Assembly (NCBI GenBank): GCA_002430405.1
Contig: DJBM01000124.1
Span: 1-10,847, forward strand
Direction: 5' to 3'
Length of the DNA stretch: 10,847 nt
Source of the DNA: Actinobacteria bacterium UBA5976
GTDB taxonomy: Bacteria; Actinomycetota; Actinomycetes; S36-B12; UBA5976
The notes below the pieces were generated by a model. That model was not told the origin of the DNA and ran no database searches. It worked only from the letters and a program-made list of their open reading frames with translations. A program made the position numbers and the translations under genes. The stretch's first letter is position 1. The number at the start of each line of letters is the position of its first letter. Shown here in pieces: positions 1-6,025 of the stretch.

Positions 1-440
1 CCCTCGTTTACATTGCGTTCAGCAAACTGCGGATCAATCTGTAGGCCGGCCATTGATTCCTTAAGCTCTTTAATCCAGTGACGTAAGTTTGGAGCTTCGC
101 CTCTGATTGCGGTTATCGAAGTGCGAAGAAAGTTGGAAATCGATACCCCCGGTACTTCAACTGGATACTGCATCGCTAAAAACAGACCAGCACGAGCACG
201 CTCGTCGACCGACATTGCCAGCACATCTTGCCCATCAAGTGTTACTGAGCCGCCAGTTATTGAATACTTGGGATGGCCTGCGATTGCATAAGCAAGGGTA
301 GATTTACCCGAGCCATTAGGCCCCATAAGTGCATGTACTTCGCCGGCTTTTACCGTCAAGTCAACCCCACGAAGAATGTCCTTTGGACCATCTTCAGTAG
401 TGACCTGGACAGTCAAACCCTTAATTTCTATAACTGACAT
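1..440 (-). CDS. sufC: Fe-S assembly ATPase SufC (partial, N-terminal 146 residues)
   Basis: SufC is the cytoplasmic ABC-type ATPase that drives the SufBCD scaffold during Fe-S cluster assembly. The gene starts with ATG at 440 on the minus strand, and its 3' part lies beyond the left edge. The visible protein begins MSVIEIKGLTVQV. It has a Walker A motif GPNGSGKST at about residues 40-48 and a Q-loop in AMQYPVEVPGVS at about 89-100, the form typical of SufC rather than of transporter ATPases. The ABC signature and Walker B motifs would lie outside the window. The start is 2 bp after the stop of the Rieske ferredoxin gene. A strong GAGGAG ribosome site (plus positions 447-452) lies 6 nt before the ATG, inside the upstream gene, so the two are almost certainly co-translated. 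In related actinobacteria sufS and sufU follow; that cannot be seen here. Confidence 0.96.
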   Translation of the reverse strand, partial: MSVIEIKGLTVQVTTEDGPKDILRGVDLTVKAGEVHALMGPNGSGKSTLAYAIAGHPKYSITGGSVTLDGQDVLAMSVDERARAGLFLAMQYPVEVPGVSISNFLRTSITAIRGEAPNLRHWIKELKESMAGLQIDPQFAERNVNE

Positions 441-442
441 GA

Positions 443-781
443 CTAACTCCTCGCGCTTTCGGATAGTGAAACAAAAATCATTGGATCTGTTTGGTCTTCT
501 TCGATTACAACTTTGTAGGTTTGCAGATTTGAAGTGGCAGGTGGCCCAGAGGAAACTCCAGTTCGCAAGTCAAAAGATGATCCGTGCAACCAGCACTCAA
601 TCGAGCAGCCTTCAATGTCACCTTCGGAAAGTGAAACTTCGGAGTGGGTGCAAATGTCACTGACCGCAAACACGTCATTGTCGATTTTGGCAAGCAACAC
701 GTCCTCACCATCGACTGAAACCTTGAATGGTTTACGGTCTTGCAAACTAGAAACGCGAACTGTTTCAAACATTGTGGACAT
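443..781 (-). CDS. Rieske-type [2Fe-2S] ferredoxin in the suf operon
   Basis: This is a small (112 aa) soluble protein with one Rieske domain. The cluster-binding residues are C44-T-H46 (in DICTHSEVSLSEG) and C63-W-L-H66 (in ECWLHGSSFD), the C-X-H...C-X2-H pattern that binds a [2Fe-2S] cluster through two Cys and two His. There is no signal peptide or membrane segment, so it should be cytoplasmic, like the ferredoxin components of ring-hydroxylating dioxygenases and NirD-like proteins. No oxygenase gene is nearby. The gene sits between sufD and sufC, as in other actinobacterial suf operons, which suggests electron supply to cluster assembly; that role is inference. The start ATG (781-779) overlaps the sufD stop by one base (TAATG). 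A second Met at residue 4 is a less likely start because it lacks this coupling. Confidence 0.93.
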   Translation of the reverse strand: MSTMFETVRVSSLQDRKPFKVSVDGEDVLLAKIDNDVFAVSDICTHSEVSLSEGDIEGCSIECWLHGSSFDLRTGVSSGPPATSNLQTYKVVIEEDQTDPMIFVSLSESARS

Positions 782-1926
782 TAGATTTGACCACCAAGTC
801 GGGTTTCGATACTGGTGCGAACTCGGTCGTTGATTTCTGGAACACCAATCTGTCCAAGCAAGTCCTCAAAGAAACCTCGAAGAACCAACTTGCGTGCCTC
901 GTCCGGAGTAATTCCGCGCGACTGCAAGTAGAACAATTGCTCGTCATCGAATCGACCAGTTGTACTTGCGTGTCCAGCACCAACAATTTCGCCAGTTTCA
1001 ATTTCCAAGTTTGGAACTGAATCTGCGCGTCCACCGCCGCTTAAAACTAAGTTTCGGTTGATTTCGTAAGTATCCGTACCTACGGCGTTTGCACGAATGA
1101 GCACGTCACCGACCCACACTGTGTGTGCATCTTCGCCATCTAATGCACCCTTGTAAACCACATTGCTTCGACAGTTAGCTTCGCTATGGTCAACGAACAG
1201 CCGATGCTCAGCATGTTGGCCAGCACTCGCGAAATACAGGCCGAAGAGTTCAGCTTGACCACCAGGTGCGGTGTAAACCACACTCGGCAAAATTCGCACT
1301 ACTTCTCCACCAAGTGTTATCAACACATGCTTGGCTGATGAATCTCGGCCAAGAGTGATTCGATGCTGTGCCAAGTGCACTGCCTTAGCATCCCAATCTT
1401 GCAATGACACAACGCAAACACTCGCGCCATCGGCTACATTGATGTCGATGTTTCCGGCGTATGTTGCATCACCAATGTGATCAACAATTACAACAGCCTT
1501 TGCAAACTTCTCAACATTGATGTCGAGTTGACCATAAGCCACTGCGCCCGATCCAACTATTGAGACAACAACAGATTCGTCTAGTTGTGCGTCTGCTGAA
1601 ATCGTCAAAGTAGAGATTGAATCAAGGCTTGCCCAGGCACCAGCAGCAATCTTGTCTGTGAAACCCTGACGATCTCCGGCTTTAGCCGAAGTCAGCTCGA
1701 ATGTCGCACCTGGGACTTTATTAACTGCGATTGCCATGCCACCAGTGGTTGGCACATCACCTTTATGTAAGTCCCGAAGTTTTGACATCGGGGTAAATCG
1801 AAATTCTTCATCACGACTTGTCGGAGTTGGGAAATCACTTGGTTCCAGCGAGCGGATCACTGGTGTGTGATCCTTCGGTGGCACTATTGCGACTTCACGT
1901 TCAATGTGTTCGGTAACAGCGGTCAT
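781..1926 (-). CDS. sufD: Fe-S assembly scaffold protein SufD
   Basis: SufD (381 aa) is the SufB paralogue. It forms the SufB-SufC2-SufD complex in which an Fe-S cluster is built at the SufB-SufD interface. The N-terminal 110 residues are variable and probably helical. The middle (about 110-310) is rich in short beta strands, as expected for the beta-helix core. The C-terminal part contains GAGHASTTGRFDDEQLFYLQSRG at about 316-338, with H319 matching the conserved SufD histidine implicated in cluster assembly, and then the helical end ARKLVLRGFFEDLL. The ATG at 1926 lies 2 bp after the sufB stop. The best ribosome site (AAGGAG) is about 13 nt upstream, a rather long spacing, so translation is probably coupled to sufB. 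The 3' end overlaps the ferredoxin start by one base. Confidence 0.96.
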   Translation of the reverse strand: MTAVTEHIEREVAIVPPKDHTPVIRSLEPSDFPTPTSRDEEFRFTPMSKLRDLHKGDVPTTGGMAIAVNKVPGATFELTSAKAGDRQGFTDKIAAGAWASLDSISTLTISADAQLDESVVVSIVGSGAVAYGQLDINVEKFAKAVVIVDHIGDATYAGNIDINVADGASVCVVSLQDWDAKAVHLAQHRITLGRDSSAKHVLITLGGEVVRILPSVVYTAPGGQAELFGLYFASAGQHAEHRLFVDHSEANCRSNVVYKGALDGEDAHTVWVGDVLIRANAVGTDTYEINRNLVLSGGGRADSVPNLEIETGEIVGAGHASTTGRFDDEQLFYLQSRGITPDEARKLVLRGFFEDLLGQIGVPEINDRVRTSIETRLGGQI

Positions 1927-1928
1927 GT

Positions 1929-3338
1929 CTAGCCAACCGCTCCTTCCATTTGAAGCTCGATTAGTCGGTTAAGTTCTAGGGCATATTCCATTGGCAGTTC
2001 CCGTGCAATCGGTTCAATAAAGCCACGAACGATCATTGCCATAGCTTCTGCCTCATCAAGTCCGCGAGACATTAAGTAAAACAGTTGATCCTCGGAAACT
2101 TTGGAAACTGACGCTTCGTGCCCAAGTGATACATCATCTTCCCGAACATCAACGTACGGATATGTATCTGAACGGGAAATGTCATCAACAAGTAAGGCGT
2201 CACAGCGAACTGTGCTCTTACTTCCGTAAGCGCCTTCCAGTACCTGAACCAGGCCACGATACGACGTACGTCCGCCACCCCGAGCCACAGACTTACTGAT
2301 GATTGATGAAGATGTTAGTGGCGCTGCATGCACCATTTTTGCGCCAGCATCTTGATGTTGACCCTCGCCAGCAAAAGCCACTGAAAGTGTTTCGCCCTTA
2401 GCGTGTGGTCCCTGTAACCAAATTGCTGGGTATTTCATGGTTACTTTCGATCCGATGTTTCCATCGACCCATTCCATGGTCGCACCTTCGTGCGCAACTG
2501 CGCGCTTAGTAACTAAGTTATAAACATTGTTAGACCAGTTTTGAATAGTGGTGTAACGGCAGCGTCCACCTTTTTTAACAATGATTTCCACAACAGCTGA
2601 GTGCAGTGAATCACTTGAATAAGTTGGTGCAGTGCAGCCTTCTACGTAGTGAACGTAAGCACCTTCATCAACAATGATCAAGGTACGTTCGAATTGACCC
2701 ATGTTTTCGGTATTAATTCGGAAGTATGCCTGTAGTGGAATGTCTACCTGGACGCCCTTTGGCACGTAAATGAACGAACCACCAGACCACACCGAAGTGT
2801 TTAAGGCAGCAAACTTATTGTCACCTACTGGAATCACGGTTGCAAAGTACTCCCGGAATAAATCTTCATGCTCACGTAAGGCGGTATCAGTATCAACGAA
2901 AATTACGCCCTGTTCTTCTAGGTCCTCGCGAATCTTGTGATACACAACTTCGGATTCATACTGCGCTGCAACGCCGCCAACTAATCGCTGCTTCTCGGCT
3001 TCTGGGATTCCCAAACGATCGTAAGTGTTCTTGATATCGTCAGGCAGTTCGTCCCAGCTAGTAGCTTGTTTTTCTGTTGAACGAACAAAGTACTTGATGT
3101 TGTCGAAATCAATTCCGGATAAGTCGCTTCCCCAGTTTGGCATTGGCTTTTTTCCAAAGAGGTTAAAACCCTTTAGGCGCAGGTCAAGCATCCACTGTGG
3201 CTCGTTCTTTAAGCCTGAAATGTTGCGCACAACTTCTTCATTGATTCCGCGTCTGGCAGTGCTACCTGCGTGATCACTGTCATGCCATCCGAAATCGTAA
3301 TTTCCGAGTGCATCTAAATGTTCTTGTTGAGTTGTCAT
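1929..3338 (-). CDS. sufB: Fe-S assembly scaffold protein SufB
   Basis: SufB is the main scaffold on which Fe-S clusters form with SufC and SufD. With the start at 3338 (MTTQQEHLDALGNYDFGW) it is 469 aa, normal for the family. A reading frame extends upstream to 3377, but the extra 13 residues lie inside sufR. The ATG at 3338 has a GAAGGGAA ribosome site at good spacing and overlaps the sufR stop as ATGA, so I chose it. Recognisable segments are SGGSFIYVPKGV (about 185-196), YVEGCTAP (231-238), and VRCDALLVDD (377-386), whose Cys379 corresponds to the conserved cysteine needed for cluster assembly. SLGHEASVSKVSEDQLFYLMSRG (about 404-426) is the C-terminal signature. No intein interrupts the gene, unlike sufB of M. 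tuberculosis. The gene is followed 2 bp later by sufD. Confidence 0.97.
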   Translation of the reverse strand: MTTQQEHLDALGNYDFGWHDSDHAGSTARRGINEEVVRNISGLKNEPQWMLDLRLKGFNLFGKKPMPNWGSDLSGIDFDNIKYFVRSTEKQATSWDELPDDIKNTYDRLGIPEAEKQRLVGGVAAQYESEVVYHKIREDLEEQGVIFVDTDTALREHEDLFREYFATVIPVGDNKFAALNTSVWSGGSFIYVPKGVQVDIPLQAYFRINTENMGQFERTLIIVDEGAYVHYVEGCTAPTYSSDSLHSAVVEIIVKKGGRCRYTTIQNWSNNVYNLVTKRAVAHEGATMEWVDGNIGSKVTMKYPAIWLQGPHAKGETLSVAFAGEGQHQDAGAKMVHAAPLTSSSIISKSVARGGGRTSYRGLVQVLEGAYGSKSTVRCDALLVDDISRSDTYPYVDVREDDVSLGHEASVSKVSEDQLFYLMSRGLDEAEAMAMIVRGFIEPIARELPMEYALELNRLIELQMEGAVG

Positions 3339-4003
3339 GCGTTTTCCCTTCGGGTGTGTGGAACTAGTGTCGTGCAAACTGCATTACCTTTTGCGATTGT
3401 CGCTAACCGAGTGACATGCACTCCAGTTAATTCTGAAAATGCTTTGGTTTCTTCTTCACAAATTGCTGGAAACTCGGCTGCTACATCGCCCATAGGGCAA
3501 TTGTGTTGGCAAATTTGAGTTGAGCCATGGAGGCCTGGTGTCTCAGTAGCGGCGTAGCCATCTTGATTCAGCGCCTCTATTAACGCCATCGCGCGCTCTT
3601 CGATGGTGGCTAATGCGGAAATTTCGTTATGACGCGAAACAAAGTCTTTTGCAATTGTGTTGGCGAAGTCTCGAACTCCCGCTGAACCTGCTGTGTTATT
3701 CAAATACTTAACCGCACTCAAACTCAAACTTTCCTGGTGCTCACCGAATCTGGCGCGACCTTTAGCGGTAAGTGCAAACACTCGGGAAGGACGACCGCGA
3801 CCACGCTTTGAATCCAAAGCTGCCGGACCATATGGCGCTCTTTCACTTGATTCCACTAATCCTGCGGCTGCCAGTTGATCTAATTGCTTTCGCACCGCTG
3901 CGCCAGTTAAACCCAAAATATCGGCTACTTCAACGGTGGTTGACGGACCGTTATTGAGCAAGGTACGAGCAACTGTTGCTGCCGCTGTTCCTTCGAATTT
4001 CAC
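3335..4003 (-). CDS. sufR: SufR-type Fe-S-sensing transcriptional repressor
   Basis: This 222-aa regulator is first in the suf operon. Residues about 8-52 form a winged helix-turn-helix of the ArsR/DeoR-like kind (VARTLLNNGPSTTVEVADIL, then LTGAAVRKQLDQLAAAGLVE). A basic wing follows at about 65-75 (DSKRGRGRPSR), then a helical middle. The C-terminal domain has four cysteines, C165-X3-C169-X12-C182-X27-C210, in STQICQHNCPMGD, AICEEE and NAVCTT, which fits the Fe-S cluster site of actinobacterial SufR. In known SufR proteins the holo form represses the suf genes and cluster loss relieves repression; autorepression is inferred here. The start codon is GTG at 4003 with no Shine-Dalgarno sequence upstream. 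It abuts the operator-like repeat, so a leaderless message is possible. A start a few codons further in cannot be excluded. The stop overlaps the sufB start. Confidence 0.93.
   Translation of the reverse strand: MKFEGTAAATVARTLLNNGPSTTVEVADILGLTGAAVRKQLDQLAAAGLVESSERAPYGPAALDSKRGRGRPSRVFALTAKGRARFGEHQESLSLSAVKYLNNTAGSAGVRDFANTIAKDFVSRHNEISALATIEERAMALIEALNQDGYAATETPGLHGSTQICQHNCPMGDVAAEFPAICEEETKAFSELTGVHVTRLATIAKGNAVCTTLVPHTRRENA
3344..3351 (-). promoter_or_regulatory. Ribosome binding site deciding the sufB start
   Basis: On the minus strand GAAGGGAA ends 5 nt before the ATG at 3338 (AAGGG core 7 nt before it). It lies inside the 3' end of sufR. The sufR stop and sufB start share ATGA (3335-3338). 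This supports the 469-residue SufB start over the longer in-frame start at 3377 and implies translational coupling of repressor and scaffold. Confidence 0.75.
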
Positions 4004-4016
4004 AACTTAATAGTTG
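4003..4016. promoter_or_regulatory. Putative SufR operator overlapping the sufR start and -10
   Basis: The site reads CAACTTAATAGTTG: two perfect 5-bp arms (CAACT and AGTTG) around 4 bp. It fits CAAC-N6-GTTG, the operator form described for cyanobacterial SufR. It touches the first base of the sufR GTG. On the minus strand it contains AACTAT followed by exactly 6 nt and the GTG, so a bound repressor would cover the likely -10 element. Assignment as the operator is inference from match and position. Confidence 0.5.
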
Positions 4017-4049
4017 CATAAATCAACAGATTTTGCATCTTATGCAACT
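4012..4049. repeat. Perfect 10-bp inverted repeat in the sufR-ctaA divergent region
   Basis: AGTTGCATAA (4012-4021) is exactly the reverse complement of TTATGCAACT (4040-4049), with an 18-bp spacer. A further TTGCAT copy lies in the spacer (4033-4038). The left arm shares AGTTG with the CAACT-N4-AGTTG element beside it. Arm centres are 28 bp apart, near but not exactly three helical turns. There is no T-tract, so it does not look like a terminator. It may be a second or extended regulator site controlling sufR, ctaA or both. Confidence 0.55.
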
Positions 4050-4093
4050 CCAGTGCTAAAAAATCCCCACCAGCAAACAACTTCCGATGGACT

Positions 4094-4099
4094 TAGGCT
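4094..4099 (+). promoter_or_regulatory. Putative leaderless -10 element of ctaA
   Basis: TAGGCT fits the actinobacterial -10 form TANNNT and ends exactly 6 nt before the ctaA ATG at 4106, so transcription could start on the A of the start codon. No clear Shine-Dalgarno sequence precedes the ATG and no good -35 is visible. The same hexamer at the same distance precedes ctaB. Confidence 0.5.
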
Positions 4100-4105
4100 G
4101 AGACT

Positions 4106-5044
4106 ATGGCCGTCACAACTCTGAAATCCCCTGTAACCCTTAAAAACTGGGAACTTCGTACATTAGTCGCTAATTTGGTGGCCCAAACGGGAATCGTGCT
4201 AACCGGCGCAATCGTGCGACTAACTTCCTCTGGGCTGGGCTGTCCAACTTGGCCAGAATGTGTCGAAGGGTCAATAGCGCCAACATCCACGCAGACTGAG
4301 TCTTGGCATAAGTACGTCGAGTTTGGAAATCGCTTATTAACTTTTGTGCTGCTAATTATTGCCCTGCTAACTATTGCGGCGATTCGAGCGCACAATAAGG
4401 CGCGTGCTGCCTCAGGGCTAAATAAGCGCAGGCCACTGACTCTGCTAGCAGTTGGATCACTCGTAGGAATATTTGGCCAAGCAATACTTGGTGGCATTAC
4501 CGTGTTGACCGGTTTACACCCACTAACTGTTGCTGCGCATTTCATGGTCTCGATTGGATTGATTACTGTTGCGCAAGTACTGCTAACAAAAGCTCAGGAT
4601 CCTAATGACGCACCAGTAGTTAGTTTGGTTCCAGCTCCCATCGCAATCGGAATGCGGATCCACATTTGGTTAGCCTTGAGTTTAGTTGCGGTTGGAACTT
4701 TAGTAACTGGATCTGGACCCCATGCTGGCGACACTGCGGAAATAGTTCGACTTGGGTTTGATGAGCGCACGATATCTGCAATCCACGCTGACTTTGTTTT
4801 TTTGTTTGTCGGATTAACAGTTGGGCTTCTGATCGCCCTAACCGCAACTCGCTCTGACGCAAAAATTATCCGACTAGCTTGGGTTGTGTTTGCTATCTGC
4901 CTAGTGCAAGGAATCATTGGTTATACCCAATACTTCACTGGCTTACCTTGGGTACTAGTCGCATTTCACGTGCTTGGTGCTTGTCTACTTTGGATCGCAA
5001 CGGTTCGCTTTTACTTATCGCGAAACATGCGAGGAGTTAGTTAA
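4106..5044 (+). CDS. ctaA: Heme A synthase (COX15/CtaA family)
   Basis: CtaA is a membrane enzyme that oxidises the C8 methyl of heme O to a formyl group, giving heme A for cytochrome aa3 oxidase. The 312-aa protein has about eight hydrophobic segments. The first contains GIVLTGAIVRLTSSGLGCP, and the loop after it has the paired cysteines C46 and C52 (GCPTWPEC). EFGNRLL (72-78) opens the second segment. QAILGGITVLTGLHPLTVAAHF (about 125-146) carries H138 and H145. IHADF has H227, and FHVLGA has H288, the expected heme ligands of segments 6 and 8. The position usually held by a TM2 histidine (E-X2-H) is Asn75 here. The start ATG is probably leaderless. The 3' end overlaps the convergent ctaB by 8 bp; ctaB makes the heme O substrate. 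Confidence 0.95.
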   Translation: MAVTTLKSPVTLKNWELRTLVANLVAQTGIVLTGAIVRLTSSGLGCPTWPECVEGSIAPTSTQTESWHKYVEFGNRLLTFVLLIIALLTIAAIRAHNKARAASGLNKRRPLTLLAVGSLVGIFGQAILGGITVLTGLHPLTVAAHFMVSIGLITVAQVLLTKAQDPNDAPVVSLVPAPIAIGMRIHIWLALSLVAVGTLVTGSGPHAGDTAEIVRLGFDERTISAIHADFVFLFVGLTVGLLIALTATRSDAKIIRLAWVVFAICLVQGIIGYTQYFTGLPWVLVAFHVLGACLLWIATVRFYLSRNMRGVS

Positions 5045-5966
5045 TAAACGGATCGATCCCGATTGCCAAAAAAATAAGAGACAGGTAACTGATCGACCAA
5101 TGAAATAGTTTCATTGGTTTCAAATCCGCGGTTTCCTTGCGCACGCGAGCTTGCAGGGCATAAGCCTCATAAACAAACACTGCCCCAAAAATTACTGCAC
5201 TAGCAATGTAAAACCAATTCATGTTGGCAACCGGAATCAAAAGTAAAGTAATGCCAACCATTGCCCAGGAATAATAAATAATTTGCTTCGCAACAGTGGC
5301 GGGTGCTTGCTCAACTGGCAGCATTGGAATCCCAGCGGCCGCGTAGTCTTCCTTATATCGAAGTGAGAGCGGCCAATAATGTGGTGGCGTCCAAAAGAAA
5401 ACAATTAGAAACAATATGACAGGTGTCCACGAGAGGGATTCTGTTACTGCGCTCCAGCCAATTAGTACTGGCATACATCCTGCGGCCCCACCCCACACAA
5501 TGTTTTGTGAAGTACGCCTCTTAAGAAGCATTGTGTAACCAACCACATAAAACACAATCGCTACAACCGCTAGACCAGCACTTAGATAATTTACGGTTAA
5601 CGAAAGTGTGATGACCGATAAAATCGACAGCAGAATTCCAAAAATTACCGTGTTTTTGCCACTTATTTGGCCAGTTGCCGAAGGCCGGTGAGCTGTTCGT
5701 TGCATTAAAGCGTCAATGTCTCGATCCAAGTAGCAATTCAAAACGTTGGCTCCCCCAGCGGCCAAGGTTCCGCCAAGTAAAGTCCAGCAAACTAGTGTCC
5801 AACTTGGGAATCCCCCAGCAGCCAGAAACATAGTTGGGATCGTGGTTACGAGTAGAAGCTCGATAATTCTCGGCTTAGTCAGCGCTAAATAAGCGCGCCA
5901 GGTTGGACTAACAATATGAGGTTGCGCGCTAACAGGTTGATCCAAATCAGTGAGACGCGAAGACAC
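5037..5966 (-). CDS. ctaB: Protoheme IX farnesyltransferase (heme O synthase)
   Basis: CtaB is a UbiA-family membrane prenyltransferase. It attaches a farnesyl group to protoheme IX to give heme O, the substrate of CtaA. The 309-aa protein starts with GTG at 5966 and has a soluble N-terminus of about 25 residues followed by roughly eight to nine membrane segments. The first Asp-rich motif is NCYLDRDIDALMQRTAHRP at about 77-95 (N77, D81, D85), which binds the prenyl diphosphate through Mg2+. The second conserved loop is RYKEDYAAAGIPMLPV at about 203-218. FFWTPPHYW (190-198) is also typical of heme O synthases. The gene is divergent from tkt, as in other actinobacteria, and convergent with ctaA. 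AGGTAGG upstream could act as a ribosome site, but it overlaps a TAGGCT hexamer placed as a leaderless -10, so either reading is possible. Confidence 0.97.
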   Translation of the reverse strand: MSSRLTDLDQPVSAQPHIVSPTWRAYLALTKPRIIELLLVTTIPTMFLAAGGFPSWTLVCWTLLGGTLAAGGANVLNCYLDRDIDALMQRTAHRPSATGQISGKNTVIFGILLSILSVITLSLTVNYLSAGLAVVAIVFYVVGYTMLLKRRTSQNIVWGGAAGCMPVLIGWSAVTESLSWTPVILFLIVFFWTPPHYWPLSLRYKEDYAAAGIPMLPVEQAPATVAKQIIYYSWAMVGITLLLIPVANMNWFYIASAVIFGAVFVYEAYALQARVRKETADLKPMKLFHWSISYLSLIFLAIGIDPFIN

Positions 5967-5972
5967 ATAATG

Positions 5973-5978
5973 AGCCTA
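5973..5978 (-). promoter_or_regulatory. Putative -10 element of ctaB
   Basis: On the minus strand TAGGCT is followed by 6 nt (CATTAT) and the GTG start at 5966. The hexamer and spacing are identical to those before ctaA. A weak -35 candidate, TTCGCA (6002-5997), stands 18 bp upstream. The hexamer overlaps a purine-rich AGGTAGG that could instead be a ribosome site. Confidence 0.45.
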
Positions 5979-6013
5979 CCTGCGCCTATTGCTTGTTGCG
6001 AACGGCGAGTAGA

Positions 6014-6019
6014 TAGCCT
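6014..6019 (+). promoter_or_regulatory. Putative leaderless -10 element of tkt
   Basis: TAGCCT (TANNNT form) ends 6 nt before the tkt GTG at 6026, and no Shine-Dalgarno sequence is present. A loose -35 candidate TTGTTG (5993-5998) lies 15 bp upstream. The 59-bp gap to ctaB would therefore hold two back-to-back promoters. Confidence 0.45.
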
Positions 6020-6025
6020 TTACTC

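Noticed and set aside
1929..3338. Possible intein in sufB, as in M. tuberculosis.
   Set aside because: The protein is continuous at 469 residues with no insertion and no splicing motifs.
4093..4545. 150-residue open frame on the minus strand opposite ctaA.
   Set aside because: It is antisense to a well-supported membrane enzyme and shows no recognisable domain or ribosome site.
5050..5059. 10-bp palindrome GGATCGATCC just after the ctaA stop.
   Set aside because: It lies inside the ctaB coding sequence, has no T-tract or loop, and may be chance.
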